From the NCBI GenBank assembly GCA_017433405.1, contig JAFRHH010000046.1, positions 1-57,848 of the forward strand: DNA of 57,848 nucleotides, read 5' to 3'. Positions 32,926 to 42,471 of this stretch are shown here, in pieces (position 1 is the first letter of the stretch; the number at the start of each line of letters is the position of its first letter). Position numbers and translations under genes: made by a program. This DNA is from Clostridia bacterium (GTDB taxonomy: Bacteria; Bacillota; Clostridia; Christensenellales; Aristaeellaceae). The notes under the pieces were generated by a model, which saw only the letters and a program-made list of their open reading frames with translations, had not been told where the DNA came from and made no database searches.

Positions 32926-35352
32926 TCAGAAGTGTTTGTCAGCAAATTCAATCGCGTTGGTGATCTTCTTCGTTGTGGAGGACGATTCAACCACATCGTT
33001 GATGATCTCTCCGGGGACGCCGGGAATATCCTTCGTTGTATACAGAACTTTTGCGTCCGGATTGTCCGTGTTCTGTGCGATGGTCGTATTGACCTTTTCC
33101 GCGGTCTTGTTATAGGTGTCAATGACCTTCCGCAGGCTCGGCTGACTGATGGTATCCGTCTTCTCGTTTACAACCACGCGTTTTTCCTGATCTGCGCCAA
33201 GCTTCCATTCCCGCTCCACCGGGCGATAGGGATCCTTGGGTGTCGTCGCCTGGGGGGCTTTCTCCCGGACCGTGGACGTTTTAGGTCCCTTGTCCGTTCT
33301 GGCGAAATCATCGGTTCCGCTCTTTTTTACCGTGTCCTTCGTGACGGTCTGCGTTCCCTTTCCTTTTGATCCGATCTCGCTGGATTTGGATTCCGTGGTT
33401 CTGTTGTAGGTGGTCTTGCCGTCCGCGTTCGTCTTCAGGCTTGAAGTGCTGCTGTCAGACTGGCTGCTCGTCGCGTAGGTTTTTTTGCCGTCTCCCGCGT
33501 TATAAACCGTCCGCTCGCTGGAGGATGTCGTTCTGCTGGCTTCCGTAGCCGTTTTCCCGCCCGTGGTGGCGGTATGCGTCCGATGAGCCACATCCGTTTT
33601 GGTGCTGCTGGCATTCTCGTAGGACGTGCCGTCGCCGTTCTTCACGGTGACCTTCTCAGAATGCGACGTGGTCTTCGTATCGCTTCCCTTTCCGTAACCG
33701 GCATTGACCTTGCTGGTGGTTGTCGAATCGCTGGTTGTGGAAGTCCGCTTGTAGCCATCCGCGCCTTCATGGGTGGAAACCGTTTCTTTTTTCACCGTCG
33801 TCTGTTCCGTTTTATGCTGTCTTTCGCCAAGTTTCGTCGAGGTTGAATCCGTCGTCTTTGTGGTGTCCGTGGACCCGTCCGAATTCCTGGTTACCACTTC
33901 CCGGATGGTCTTGCTTTCCGTCTTGTTTGAGACACTGTTTTCATATTTATAGGACGTCGTTGTCGTTGTTCTGGAGGAGCCGTCCGGATTCGTTTCGATT
34001 CTGGTTGTTCTCTCCCCTACCGGCTTTCCTGTGGTGGCGTCAATCACATTCTGCTTGGTTTCGGTGATCGTCACCGGATTTCCGTTTGCGTCCACGCCGG
34101 TTTTCTGCACAACGATCCTTTCCGATTTGGGATCGGTCACCATGTCATGGCGCTGCTTAAACGCTTCACTCTTGTAGTTGGATGTAATGATGTCAAGGAT
34201 CGGCTTGGCGTTGTTGAACTGATCGATGACCTTTTCCGTAGTCGTTTTATGATGTGTCGCGTCATGATACGAAACCATATTATAGGTCGTATTGGCAACG
34301 GTCAGCACGGTCTTTACGCGGCCGATGACATCCGCGAATTTCCCGCCGAAGAACTTGCCGTCATAATCCGCGCCAAAGAGCCATTTGCTGGGACCGCCTT
34401 TGAAAAAGTCCTTCGTATTCTTCCAGAAGTCTCCCACAAAGCCCTTAAAGGAAAACCCTTTAATCCAGTTATGCGCCTTGGTCAGGAATTTGCTGGCGTC
34501 ATAGATGAAGGTAATCACGGAGCAGACCATATCGACCGTATCGATCAGATTGGCCAGATCATACTGTCCGCAGTCCCGCAGGAATTCGCTGAAGCTCGCT
34601 TCATTCCTCTTTTTCGTTTCCCAGGCTGCGTCGAAGTATCTGTCATTGCAGGCTGCGTTCGCCGCTTCAACCGCATGCCCCAGCTTCACGCAGGCATTCA
34701 ATATGGATAGCCCTATACTGATCGCCGAGGCCGCAATGACGGCGATAGCGCAGATCGTCCCCAGCAGGGTCGCTCCGGTCAGCAGCGCCAGGGTTGCGGG
34801 GAATGCGGCAATGGCGACGACAATGGCCACAATCGCCAGCACCACCGCGAACACACCTTCAATTATTTCTTTTCCGCCGTCATAGTGGAACCAGTCCTTG
34901 AAATGCTCCTTGAAGGAATCCCACCGGTCCTTCCAGTCATGGAACGTCTGACAGATGGAGTTCCAGAGTCCCGCCCAGAATCCCGGCTTTTCCTCCATTT
35001 CCTTGTATTCGAGGCCATGCCTGTCGCAGAAAGCACGCAGATCGGTATTGATGGTGCCGATCACCTTGGCTTCATGATTCTCCGCCTTTTCCTTCAGCTC
35101 GCGGGCCTTGGTGGCAAAGGTGGAAAACGCCGAAGCCATGGTCAAAAGCTGACTGTTATACTGCGTCACATTGCTTCTGGCTGACGTAATGTTGTAGTTG
35201 TGATCCCCCGAATAGCGATCAATCTTATCAACGACCTGCTGCTTCAGCTTGTCCCAATAGGTATTCGCCCGCTTGGCCACGCCTTTTCCCGCGTTTTCGG
35301 CATATTCCGCCAGATCCTCCAGATATCCGGTATTGATCGTAATCGATGACAT
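32926..35352 (-). CDS. Large WXG/LXG-like secretion substrate candidate with Thr/Ser-rich tail
   Basis: The 808-residue protein has no signal peptide. Residues 1-115 are helical and resemble the LXG/WXG-type export domain, with Trp 33 and a helix-turn-helix pattern. Residues of about 165-222 are strongly hydrophobic and Gly/Ala-rich (VLAIVAIVVAIAAF, LLTGATLLG) and could insert in membranes. Residues of about 240-400 form a soluble helical part. Residues of about 400-720 are an extreme Thr/Ser/Lys-rich, beta-hairpin-like array (repeated DGxxxY turns). The last 80 residues are mixed. No nuclease or other known toxin motif is seen. It is probably exported by EssC with the 131-residue partner encoded upstream. 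The function is unknown. Confidence 0.75.
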   Translation of the reverse strand: MSSITINTGYLEDLAEYAENAGKGVAKRANTYWDKLKQQVVDKIDRYSGDHNYNITSARSNVTQYNSQLLTMASAFSTFATKARELKEKAENHEAKVIGTINTDLRAFCDRHGLEYKEMEEKPGFWAGLWNSICQTFHDWKDRWDSFKEHFKDWFHYDGGKEIIEGVFAVVLAIVAIVVAIAAFPATLALLTGATLLGTICAIAVIAASAISIGLSILNACVKLGHAVEAANAACNDRYFDAAWETKKRNEASFSEFLRDCGQYDLANLIDTVDMVCSVITFIYDASKFLTKAHNWIKGFSFKGFVGDFWKNTKDFFKGGPSKWLFGADYDGKFFGGKFADVIGRVKTVLTVANTTYNMVSYHDATHHKTTTEKVIDQFNNAKPILDIITSNYKSEAFKQRHDMVTDPKSERIVVQKTGVDANGNPVTITETKQNVIDATTGKPVGERTTRIETNPDGSSRTTTTTSYKYENSVSNKTESKTIREVVTRNSDGSTDTTKTTDSTSTKLGERQHKTEQTTVKKETVSTHEGADGYKRTSTTSDSTTTSKVNAGYGKGSDTKTTSHSEKVTVKNGDGTSYENASSTKTDVAHRTHTATTGGKTATEASRTTSSSERTVYNAGDGKKTYATSSQSDSSTSSLKTNADGKTTYNRTTESKSSEIGSKGKGTQTVTKDTVKKSGTDDFARTDKGPKTSTVREKAPQATTPKDPYRPVEREWKLGADQEKRVVVNEKTDTISQPSLRKVIDTYNKTAEKVNTTIAQNTDNPDAKVLYTTKDIPGVPGEIINDVVESSSTTKKITNAIEFADKHF

Positions 35353-35397
35353 GTTTCCGCTCCTCCCCGACCTTTATTCTGCTCACGGAAAATCAGA

Positions 35398-35793
35398 TCA
35401 GCCCTGTGCCAGTTCCATCTCCGCCTGTCTTGCTTCTCTTTCCATTCGCTTATAGTAGGTGTAATCGTTGTAGGCTCTGTCTTTGGCGTTCGATATCCTG
35501 GTCATCTCGGAATTAATGGATGAATAAGCGCCGTTCAACTTCGGCGTCGCCCCATAGGACTGCACCTTGTGATTGCCAATCGCGTTTGCGTTTGTGGTGA
35601 ACTTGGAGGATCCGGTCAGCGCGGACTTCATGGAAGAAATGCATTTTTCGATGGACCAGTTAATGTCTTTGACGCATCCGGACTGATCCAGCCCTCCTCG
35701 AATGTCCTTCAGCTCGTTATACTGATTTCCGTACTGCTGATATTTTCTCCATGCTTCATTCTTTTTATTGGCCCAATAGTAAGACGACGCCAT
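35398..35793 (-). CDS. Small helical partner protein of the large T7SS substrate
   Basis: The 131-residue, charged, helical protein lies between two large WXG-type genes. It has two long helices separated by a Gly-rich segment, aromatic-rich ends (YYWANKKNEAWRKYQQY; YNDYTYYKRMEREARQ) and one possible disulphide pair (Cys 40, Cys 51). There is no signal peptide. Size, helicity and position match the small helical partners that escort LXG proteins in type VIIb systems, though the sequence is not recognised. GGGAGGG precedes the ATG. Confidence 0.72.
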   Translation of the reverse strand: MASSYYWANKKNEAWRKYQQYGNQYNELKDIRGGLDQSGCVKDINWSIEKCISSMKSALTGSSKFTTNANAIGNHKVQSYGATPKLNGAYSSINSEMTRISNAKDRAYNDYTYYKRMEREARQAEMELAQG

Positions 35794-35811
35794 CTGCTAA
35801 CCCTCCCTTTT

Positions 35812-37479
35812 TTAAACTGTCGGCAGCGATCCGGCGGCTGATTCGTCGATCACTGCGGCTGTAACTTCCTGTACGGACAGTCCCGCGGTTCTGAAAGCGT
35901 CATAGGAAACCGTGTTCCACGTATAGTTGATCATCCTTTCCCCGACAGCCTGAGCCGCCTGCGTCTGCTGTTCGCCGCTCATATCAAGCGATGATGGCGC
36001 AATCTGCTTCAGCACCCTTTGTCCAAGCTGCTGAGCCAGTTGTCCCTCCGGAATGTTATTCATGGCGCCGTCAATCCAGACGGCGGCCGTCTTATCCGCC
36101 AGGATGCTGCGCTGGACTGAACGGTACTGATCCGAACCGGCATTGTAATCTTCCATCACCGCCTGGGAGACCGACTCCGCCCTGGCGGTGCCTCTTGCCT
36201 CTGTGTCAAGCAGGGCCGGCATCTCCTCAATGACGACGCTCACCGCGTCAGCCATCCGCGAGCGCATGGCCGGACGAAGATACGGGCCGCCGACGGTCTC
36301 CTGCAGAACCGTCTCCACCACCTGCCGCATGGTTGTCTTCGGATTGCTGGAGAGAACCGCCTCCCGAGCCGCCTCCGTCGTTTCTCCCGCGGTGCTTTTT
36401 TCTGCCTTTGCCGTGTTCTGCAGGGCGACATAGGTGGCGAAAAAAAGCACTGTCCAGGGCATGGGGCGGTAGGATCTTCTGCTTGCTTCGAAAACGGGCA
36501 CGTACTCCGCTTCCATGGTCGAATAAAGCTCCGCCTTCAGGGTTCTCCTCACCTCTTCAAACATCGGGTTGTAAGGAGACGGGATTTCAGAGCTCAATTC
36601 ACCTTTTGCCCCGTGGGAATAGGTGTCCAGAACCGCCTGCACCGCGGTTTCCAGGATTGTCCAGAGCTCCGCCCGCATCGTTCGGAGAGCCTGAATCAGG
36701 ACTGCCGCCCGCTCGTCCGGCAGCACGGAAAGGAGTCCTTCCATCATGGCCCTGAGCTGCTCCGCCAGTTCCGCGATTTTCTCCGCGTCGATGGCCGAAC
36801 TCAGCTCCCCCTGCCCCGTGCGCCCGGAGTCCTCAAGCCGGGCGTTGTAGACATCCTCCACCGTGGAGGAAAGCTCGCTCTTTCCGTTGCGGAGTCTGCT
36901 CTCCACAATCGCGTCACGGGCAGCCTCTTGCAGCGCCGGAAGCTCAGGTCTGGGCTGCCTTCTGTAGTCCTCCAGCACGGCCGGCCGCTCCGCTTCCATG
37001 GTCGAATACAGCTCCGCGCCTTCCTGCCGCCTGCGGCCCTCCAGATTAGCCTCTTTTTCCGCCTCCAGCTCCGCCTCCACGGAAGGCCGCTTATCCGCGA
37101 TTTCCTCAGCGTCCTCCGCTTTCGCGCTTTCCGCCTTCTTGGCCGCTTCGTCCATTCCCCGATATAGCTCCTGATCCGTCTGCCTGAAGGCGTTTGAGGT
37201 ATCCTGAAGAAGCGTCTTGACGTCTTTAAAGCCGTCCTCAAAATCCTTCAGATCATCATTCAGCCTTGAAAACTGCAGGACAAAGGCCTCCGCCGCGTCT
37301 CCGTCCCAGACCGAGTCGATGCTCCTTCGGGTGGAGGAAATGTCATCCTTAATATCTGTCAGGGCTTTGTCGATTGTTTCCATGTCCCCGCATACTTTTT
37401 CCAGCTTTGAAAGATCCAGGTTAATCAGAGAATTGGCTTCAAGGGAATCGTTGGTGTTGAAGGTGTTCTTGGTGGCCAC
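35812..37479 (-). CDS. WXG-domain protein with ten 23-residue tandem repeats
   Basis: The 555-residue protein starts with a WXG100-like hairpin (residues 20-110, WDG at 58-60). Residues 130-359 are ten gap-free copies of a 23-residue unit with Glu-Leu at positions 4-5, Glu near 10, Leu near 17 and Arg-Arg at 21-22 (best seen as AELYSTMEAE in copies 2 and 9). The remainder is helical and unassigned. A GTG at 37479 is chosen because AAAGG lies ten bases upstream; the GTG at 37488 is almost on that site. It follows EssC directly and is probably a secreted, rod-forming substrate. The repeat family is not one I recognise. Confidence 0.78.
   Translation of the reverse strand: MATKNTFNTNDSLEANSLINLDLSKLEKVCGDMETIDKALTDIKDDISSTRRSIDSVWDGDAAEAFVLQFSRLNDDLKDFEDGFKDVKTLLQDTSNAFRQTDQELYRGMDEAAKKAESAKAEDAEEIADKRPSVEAELEAEKEANLEGRRRQEGAELYSTMEAERPAVLEDYRRQPRPELPALQEAARDAIVESRLRNGKSELSSTVEDVYNARLEDSGRTGQGELSSAIDAEKIAELAEQLRAMMEGLLSVLPDERAAVLIQALRTMRAELWTILETAVQAVLDTYSHGAKGELSSEIPSPYNPMFEEVRRTLKAELYSTMEAEYVPVFEASRRSYRPMPWTVLFFATYVALQNTAKAEKSTAGETTEAAREAVLSSNPKTTMRQVVETVLQETVGGPYLRPAMRSRMADAVSVVIEEMPALLDTEARGTARAESVSQAVMEDYNAGSDQYRSVQRSILADKTAAVWIDGAMNNIPEGQLAQQLGQRVLKQIAPSSLDMSGEQQTQAAQAVGERMINYTWNTVSYDAFRTAGLSVQEVTAAVIDESAAGSLPTV
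36403..37092 (-). repeat. Ten tandem 69-bp coding repeats (23 residues each)
   Basis: The repeats keep exact 69-base periodicity without insertions, but copies have diverged at DNA level. Copies 2 and 9 are the most alike (GAELYSTMEAE and KAELYSTMEAE). The preserved length with diverged sequence points to structural constraint rather than recent slippage. Confidence 0.7.
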
Positions 37480-37506
37480 TTTTCTCACGCCTTTCTTTTG
37501 TTATCG

Positions 37507-40500
37507 TTAAGGAATCATTAATTTGATGTGTGAAATATCACCGGAAGCCGCAAAGTAGGCATCGTTCAGAGCGTAATTTCTCTGCAGCTTTTTCATGGAT
37601 CCTACCGTTTCAAGATACTTGGCGTTTGTTAGGCGGTCACAGAAGAGGGTGGGCGATTCAGCCGTCAGGAATTTACCCAGATCGTCACCGTACCCCGGTC
37701 TGGCATTCGGATACTTCCCGAAGATGACGCAAATCTTACTGTCGCCCCGCCGCTCAACCAGTTCCAGCAGCGTGCGTGAAATAGATGAATCCTCGCTGAT
37801 CTGCTGAATCAGATGGTCATCATAGATGACCAGCAGAAGCAGGGGCCACCGCCTCAGCACATCTTCTCTCGATGCGTTGTCCTCCATATCGTAAAGAATG
37901 CTCTGGCGCTTCTGCGTCTCCTGATCCAGATAATCAACAATCTCCTTCATCTGGTTCAGATCCGTCGTATAGTCCCTGACGCAGCTCAGTTCCCGAACAT
38001 CTGAAAGCAGACGCTTCGTGTTGTCAAAAACCCACGCTTCCGTCTGGTGCAGGACGATGTTCTTCTGGATCTGATAAAGGATATTCCGAACCGGCTGCGA
38101 CAGATCCGCCGAAGTCGGGCCGCTGATCAGCAGCGCGCTGTTCTCAAGCAGATTGAAGGTAAGGTATTCCACCGTGCTGTAATCCATCCCCAGCACCATT
38201 TCGTAAGGCGTCCTGAATCGCTCGGGAGCGGCCGCCAGGGTTTCGCCAAAGTTCAGCACGGACGGCACAACCGGAACCGCCTTGGCTCTCCCGCGCGTAG
38301 ATTCCGTCCGGAGTTCAAGTGCCTTGCGAAGGGCGTTGATTCTGCGCTTGTCATCTTTGGCCAGATATTGATAATACCGTTCTTTTTCCTCCGCCCCGGC
38401 TGTTCTGGAATCAAACTCGTCGTCCAGCTCCAGGTGGAGCGGCATGCCGAACTGAACCTCAACCACCCGCTTTTCTATGGGGGCCAGGCAGCACCCCGGC
38501 ACATTGTGCGGTTCAAAATTCCGGACGTTTGTCATGGCCATGTATTCCGTGGGATCGTTCACGGTCAGGCACATTTTCAGGGAGAAGGATGTCTGCATAC
38601 GATAATGAATATTGTTCAGGGCCACGCCGGTCAGAATCATGGTGATGCCGGCGCTCATTCCCTCCCGCGCCAGCGCCTGCAGCACTTCGTCATACTTGTC
38701 ATAATACTCTCTGAAGGCGGCGATGTTATCGATCACGAGCACCACCAGGGGCATGTCCGTTTTCCCCATCGCCCGATAGCCCAGATAGGTGCCGATGCCC
38801 TCCGCCATCATCTTCTCCCGCCGGGCGTCCATCATCTGGCGCAGGAATTTCATGGTGTTCTCGACCAGATCCTCGTTTCTGTAATCGACCACGGCGCCGA
38901 CGTGGGCGCATCCTTCAAACACGCTCAGCGCCAGATTTCCCGCGTCGATCAGATAGAAATTCACCTCATCCGCTTCATAGTTCATCGTGGCCTGATGTAT
39001 GATGCTGATCAGCGCCTCGGTTTTTCCCATCTGGGACGCGCCGATAATAAACGTATTGTTCTGCGCCAGATCGATCGAATAGGGACCCTGATAGTGCTCC
39101 TCCGGATCGTCATACATGGCGGCGTTGACGATCACCGTCCCCGGCTCCTTCCGATCCGGCACGGGCAGCGAATCCAGGGGAATCAGCACCGGCATCGGCG
39201 GCAGGCAGACCTGCTGCAACGCTTCGATGCCGACATCCTTACAGAACTGGATGATATAATCCCGAACCGCCTCCAGCTCGCTCCGGCTTCGGATCGATTC
39301 CCCGGAATGGTCCTTCGGCCTTTCGACAGAATACACCTGGGTCGGCTTTCCCCAGAGATTCAGCTCGTTGACCGTATACGGCCTGACCGCGTGGGAAGCC
39401 GCGCTCGGCTCCGCTCCGCCGGAATAGGCGGACTGGAACAGCTCAAAGATCTCATTGTTGCCGACCTGCAGATACGCCCGGCCCGGCTCGCGAATCTCCG
39501 CGGCCAGCGGCGTGCTGATCATTTCATTGGAATCCTCCTTGCTGGCCACCTTGAGGCACAGCCGGAAGCGGCTGTTGGATACGATCTGCGGATCAACAAC
39601 GCCGGAAGGCTTCTGCGTCGCCAGAATCAGGTGTACGCCCAGCGACCGTCCCACGCGGGCTGTGGAGATCAGTTCCTTCATGAATTCCGGCTGCTCTGCC
39701 TTCAGCTCCGCAAACTCGTCCACCACGATGATCAGATGCGGCAGCGCCGCCGGAACACTTTCCGGATCCTGCTTGCGCATTTTGATATAATCATCGATTT
39801 TGTTGACGCGAGCTTTTTCAAAAAGCCGTTTGCGCCGCTCCAGCTCCGCCCGGATGGCCTTCAGGGATCGCTCGATCTCCCGTCCGTCGATATCCGTAAT
39901 CGCGCCGGTCAGATGCGGAAGCCCCTCGAAGAGGTTGGACATGCCGCCGCCCTTGAAGTCGATCAGCAGATAATTGACCTCGTCCGGTGGGAAATAGACG
40001 GCCAGGTTGATCAGATAGCTCTGCAGGATTTCAGATTTTCCGGATCCTGTTGTTCCTGCCACCAGTCCGTGCGGACCATGCGCCTTTTCATGTATATCCA
40101 GATATTGTACCGCGTTTTTTGTTTTAACGCCCAGCGGCACGCTCATGCTCTTGACGATATTGGACTGGGCCCACAGTCTGGCCAGATCAAGGTCCTCCGG
40201 CGCTCTGATGCCAAGAAGCTCAAACAGGGTAATGTTTTTGGACATTTCGTTCGCCAGGCTTGACTCAACCACCCTGACGGGAGCCAGCTTGCGAACGATT
40301 TCCTCCATTCTCTCCGCCATAATTGCGCTGTACTCGAAGGTGGAATCCTGTTCAGCCGCTTTTGTATAAAAAATGGTTCCCGTATTGCCGGCGTTGTCCA
40401 GACGGATCATCTGATCGCAGCCCCTCGGAATCCGTTCTTCCGCCTCGTCCATGAAGATGAATCGCACGCCCAGGGAGGCGCTGACTTCAAAGTATTGTGA

Positions 40501-42177
40501 AATGGGATGATTTCGAATCGCGTCGATTCTGTATACGAAAACGACATGATATTCAGGCCAGAGGACGGGCTTTCCGTCCGTTTGTCCCGCGCGGGTTGAC
40601 AAAATCCGGTACAGCACCTCCAGATACAGCTTGTTGCTCTCGTCGTCGCACAGGATGGTCCTCATGCTTGACCCGTCCCCGACGGAGCAATTCTGGAGCC
40701 AGCGAACCCAGGCAAACTGATCTGCGTCCTCTTCGCCGATCACGTAATAAAGCTTCACGTCCCTGTAATATTGCCGGACGATCAGATCCAGGGTCATGGT
40801 CTTGACCATTTCGAACAGCCATTTTCTTCGGCCGACGACGCCCAGAGCGCTGCACTGTCCAAGCCGGGCTACGATCGGGGCTTTCTCCAGATATCTGTAT
40901 TTTTCGATGACCTGTTCGGCGGTGTCCACAAGCTCATCGTCCGTCTCACGGTATTCCGGCGTGTTGGTTGAAACCTTCAGAACCGCCTCCCGTTGGCCCC
41001 TTCCAAGCCGGATATCCAGGAAGTCCAGATCCTGGGGCGACCGGTCGAATAAGCCCTTATCAAAGTTTCGAATGATGTTGATATTGTCATCCTCAGACCG
41101 ATAAATCCGCTCCAGAACCCGAAGCTCGTCCTGCCGTTTCAGCGTGATTTCGTCAATCTTCTTTTGGATGTATTCAAAATACCGGTTTTTTCGGTTGACG
41201 CTCTCCTCCGCGGCCTTCTTCCTGGCCTCTTTCCTCGTCAAAAATGTGACAAGGATGGATGACCCCATGGAGGCTCCCATGTACAGGGCCATCGTCAATC
41301 CGTTTCCGCCCATTCCACCCCGCATGAGGATCATCGCCAGCAGCATCGCCGCGGATGGCAGAATCCTCAGCAGCAGGTTATCTTCATTGGGTTTGTTCTG
41401 CCTGGCCGGCTGCTGAATGTCAATCTTGTCATCGGCGATCTGATGCTGAATTCTCGTGGACCGGATAAAGACCGGATAAGCCAGCGCCCCGGCGGATTCA
41501 CGCACCGGAATCTCGTTCAGTCCCCGGGTCTTCGGGCTGAGGCCGGCGTCTGTAAAGAGGTTGCCCTCCATGTAATATAGCCTGACGCCGCCCAGGGTAA
41601 TAAAATCATGGTCATAGAGCGGAAGGCGATGCTGAATATAGGTGGTGTTCAGATATCCGGACCCTTCGCCATAGGGTTCAATGCTCCAGTCCCTTCCCTC
41701 CCGGCTCATCCGGACGCTGTTGGTCAGCACCATCGTCCGGTCGAAGGAGATGGTGCAGTCTCCCGTTCCGATGGTCACCATATCCCGATCCATGATCTGA
41801 ATTCGCAGATCAAAGCGGGTATTGACCATCTCGGAGCAGTCCCGGTCCATCGAGATCTGCATGACTTCCTCCAGCCCGCCTCCAGAAGTTCGGCACACGG
41901 AAACCTGCCCCTGATCCGTCAGCTCAAAGGAGGGGAATTCCTGATACTGCTCATTGAAGCCTTTCGCGTACAGCTTCGTCCCTTCGCCAGCCGGAATGAT
42001 ATCCCACCGGTCATGTTCCCGAACCAGCGCCACAGCGAAGACACCGGGGCCAAAGACCCTCCTGTCGCACTCCTCCGTGGTTCCGATCGTGTATCTTCGC
42101 TGCATTCCCAGATCCGCGGTGCGAACTGTGATGAAACTGCCGGGCAGGGAAAATCTCAGCTGAAACTGTTCCGTCAT
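37507..42177 (-). CDS. essC: Type VII secretion ATPase EssC/YukB (FtsK/SpoIIIE family)
   Basis: The 1,556-residue protein is the motor of the secretion system. Two FHA-like domains occupy about residues 1-105 and 110-210, two membrane helices about 268-313, a degenerate ATPase-like region about 380-640, then three FtsK modules. D1 has GTTGSGKS at 708-715 and VVDE ending at 821 and looks active. D2 has GASQMGKT at 1046-1053, but its Walker B reads VLVIDN with Asn for Glu. D3 (from about 1330) has ISGPTSADLSQP and lacks the P-loop Lys. The length equals that of B. subtilis YukB and S. aureus EssC. EsaB-like and FHA genes precede it and WXG substrates follow. The WXG100 YxxxD signal is normally read by the last module. 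Confidence 0.95.
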   Translation of the reverse strand: MTEQFQLRFSLPGSFITVRTADLGMQRRYTIGTTEECDRRVFGPGVFAVALVREHDRWDIIPAGEGTKLYAKGFNEQYQEFPSFELTDQGQVSVCRTSGGGLEEVMQISMDRDCSEMVNTRFDLRIQIMDRDMVTIGTGDCTISFDRTMVLTNSVRMSREGRDWSIEPYGEGSGYLNTTYIQHRLPLYDHDFITLGGVRLYYMEGNLFTDAGLSPKTRGLNEIPVRESAGALAYPVFIRSTRIQHQIADDKIDIQQPARQNKPNEDNLLLRILPSAAMLLAMILMRGGMGGNGLTMALYMGASMGSSILVTFLTRKEARKKAAEESVNRKNRYFEYIQKKIDEITLKRQDELRVLERIYRSEDDNINIIRNFDKGLFDRSPQDLDFLDIRLGRGQREAVLKVSTNTPEYRETDDELVDTAEQVIEKYRYLEKAPIVARLGQCSALGVVGRRKWLFEMVKTMTLDLIVRQYYRDVKLYYVIGEEDADQFAWVRWLQNCSVGDGSSMRTILCDDESNKLYLEVLYRILSTRAGQTDGKPVLWPEYHVVFVYRIDAIRNHPISQYFEVSASLGVRFIFMDEAEERIPRGCDQMIRLDNAGNTGTIFYTKAAEQDSTFEYSAIMAERMEEIVRKLAPVRVVESSLANEMSKNITLFELLGIRAPEDLDLARLWAQSNIVKSMSVPLGVKTKNAVQYLDIHEKAHGPHGLVAGTTGSGKSEILQSYLINLAVYFPPDEVNYLLIDFKGGGMSNLFEGLPHLTGAITDIDGREIERSLKAIRAELERRKRLFEKARVNKIDDYIKMRKQDPESVPAALPHLIIVVDEFAELKAEQPEFMKELISTARVGRSLGVHLILATQKPSGVVDPQIVSNSRFRLCLKVASKEDSNEMISTPLAAEIREPGRAYLQVGNNEIFELFQSAYSGGAEPSAASHAVRPYTVNELNLWGKPTQVYSVERPKDHSGESIRSRSELEAVRDYIIQFCKDVGIEALQQVCLPPMPVLIPLDSLPVPDRKEPGTVIVNAAMYDDPEEHYQGPYSIDLAQNNTFIIGASQMGKTEALISIIHQATMNYEADEVNFYLIDAGNLALSVFEGCAHVGAVVDYRNEDLVENTMKFLRQMMDARREKMMAEGIGTYLGYRAMGKTDMPLVVLVIDNIAAFREYYDKYDEVLQALAREGMSAGITMILTGVALNNIHYRMQTSFSLKMCLTVNDPTEYMAMTNVRNFEPHNVPGCCLAPIEKRVVEVQFGMPLHLELDDEFDSRTAGAEEKERYYQYLAKDDKRRINALRKALELRTESTRGRAKAVPVVPSVLNFGETLAAAPERFRTPYEMVLGMDYSTVEYLTFNLLENSALLISGPTSADLSQPVRNILYQIQKNIVLHQTEAWVFDNTKRLLSDVRELSCVRDYTTDLNQMKEIVDYLDQETQKRQSILYDMEDNASREDVLRRWPLLLLVIYDDHLIQQISEDSSISRTLLELVERRGDSKICVIFGKYPNARPGYGDDLGKFLTAESPTLFCDRLTNAKYLETVGSMKKLQRNYALNDAYFAASGDISHIKLMIP

Positions 42178-42194
42178 CGTTCTGCTCCCCTTTT

Positions 42195-42449
42195 TCAGTG
42201 TCTGGGTTCAAAAAAGATCCGTGTGCCGTTGGCGATGCCCAGCTGTTCCAGCGTCTGCTGACCGGCCAGAAAGGCAATCGGGTTTTCCGCCCTCATGTAA
42301 ACCTGAGCAGGATCCTCCAGATTGATCGGCAGATCATAGGCATGGGTCAGGGCGGCCACCAGCTCCCCCGCGGTCAGAAACAGTGGAATCTGAACATCCA
42401 CCGTCCTGTCACGGCTCCTGTCATGAAATTCGACCGAAACGGTATCCAT
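42195..42449 (-). CDS. EsaB/YukD-type ubiquitin-like protein
   Basis: The 84-residue small protein has a beta-grasp pattern: VSVEFHDRS strand, VDVQIPLFLTAGELVAAL helix region, then LEQLGIANGTRIFFEPR at the end, matching YukD/EsaB, which is an essential cytosolic accessory of type VIIb secretion. The turn L-x-x-L-G-I-x-N-G-T/S is the family hallmark. It sits 17 bases upstream of essC on the same strand, the normal genetic neighbourhood. Length is typical. Confidence 0.88.
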   Translation of the reverse strand: MDTVSVEFHDRSRDRTVDVQIPLFLTAGELVAALTHAYDLPINLEDPAQVYMRAENPIAFLAGQQTLEQLGIANGTRIFFEPRH

Positions 42450-42471
42450 CTGCGAATCCTCCCTGTTTTCC

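Noticed and set aside
32926-35352. LXG nuclease toxin with immunity gene
   Set aside because: No catalytic motif was found in the C-terminus and the neighbouring small gene looks like a helical partner, not an immunity protein.
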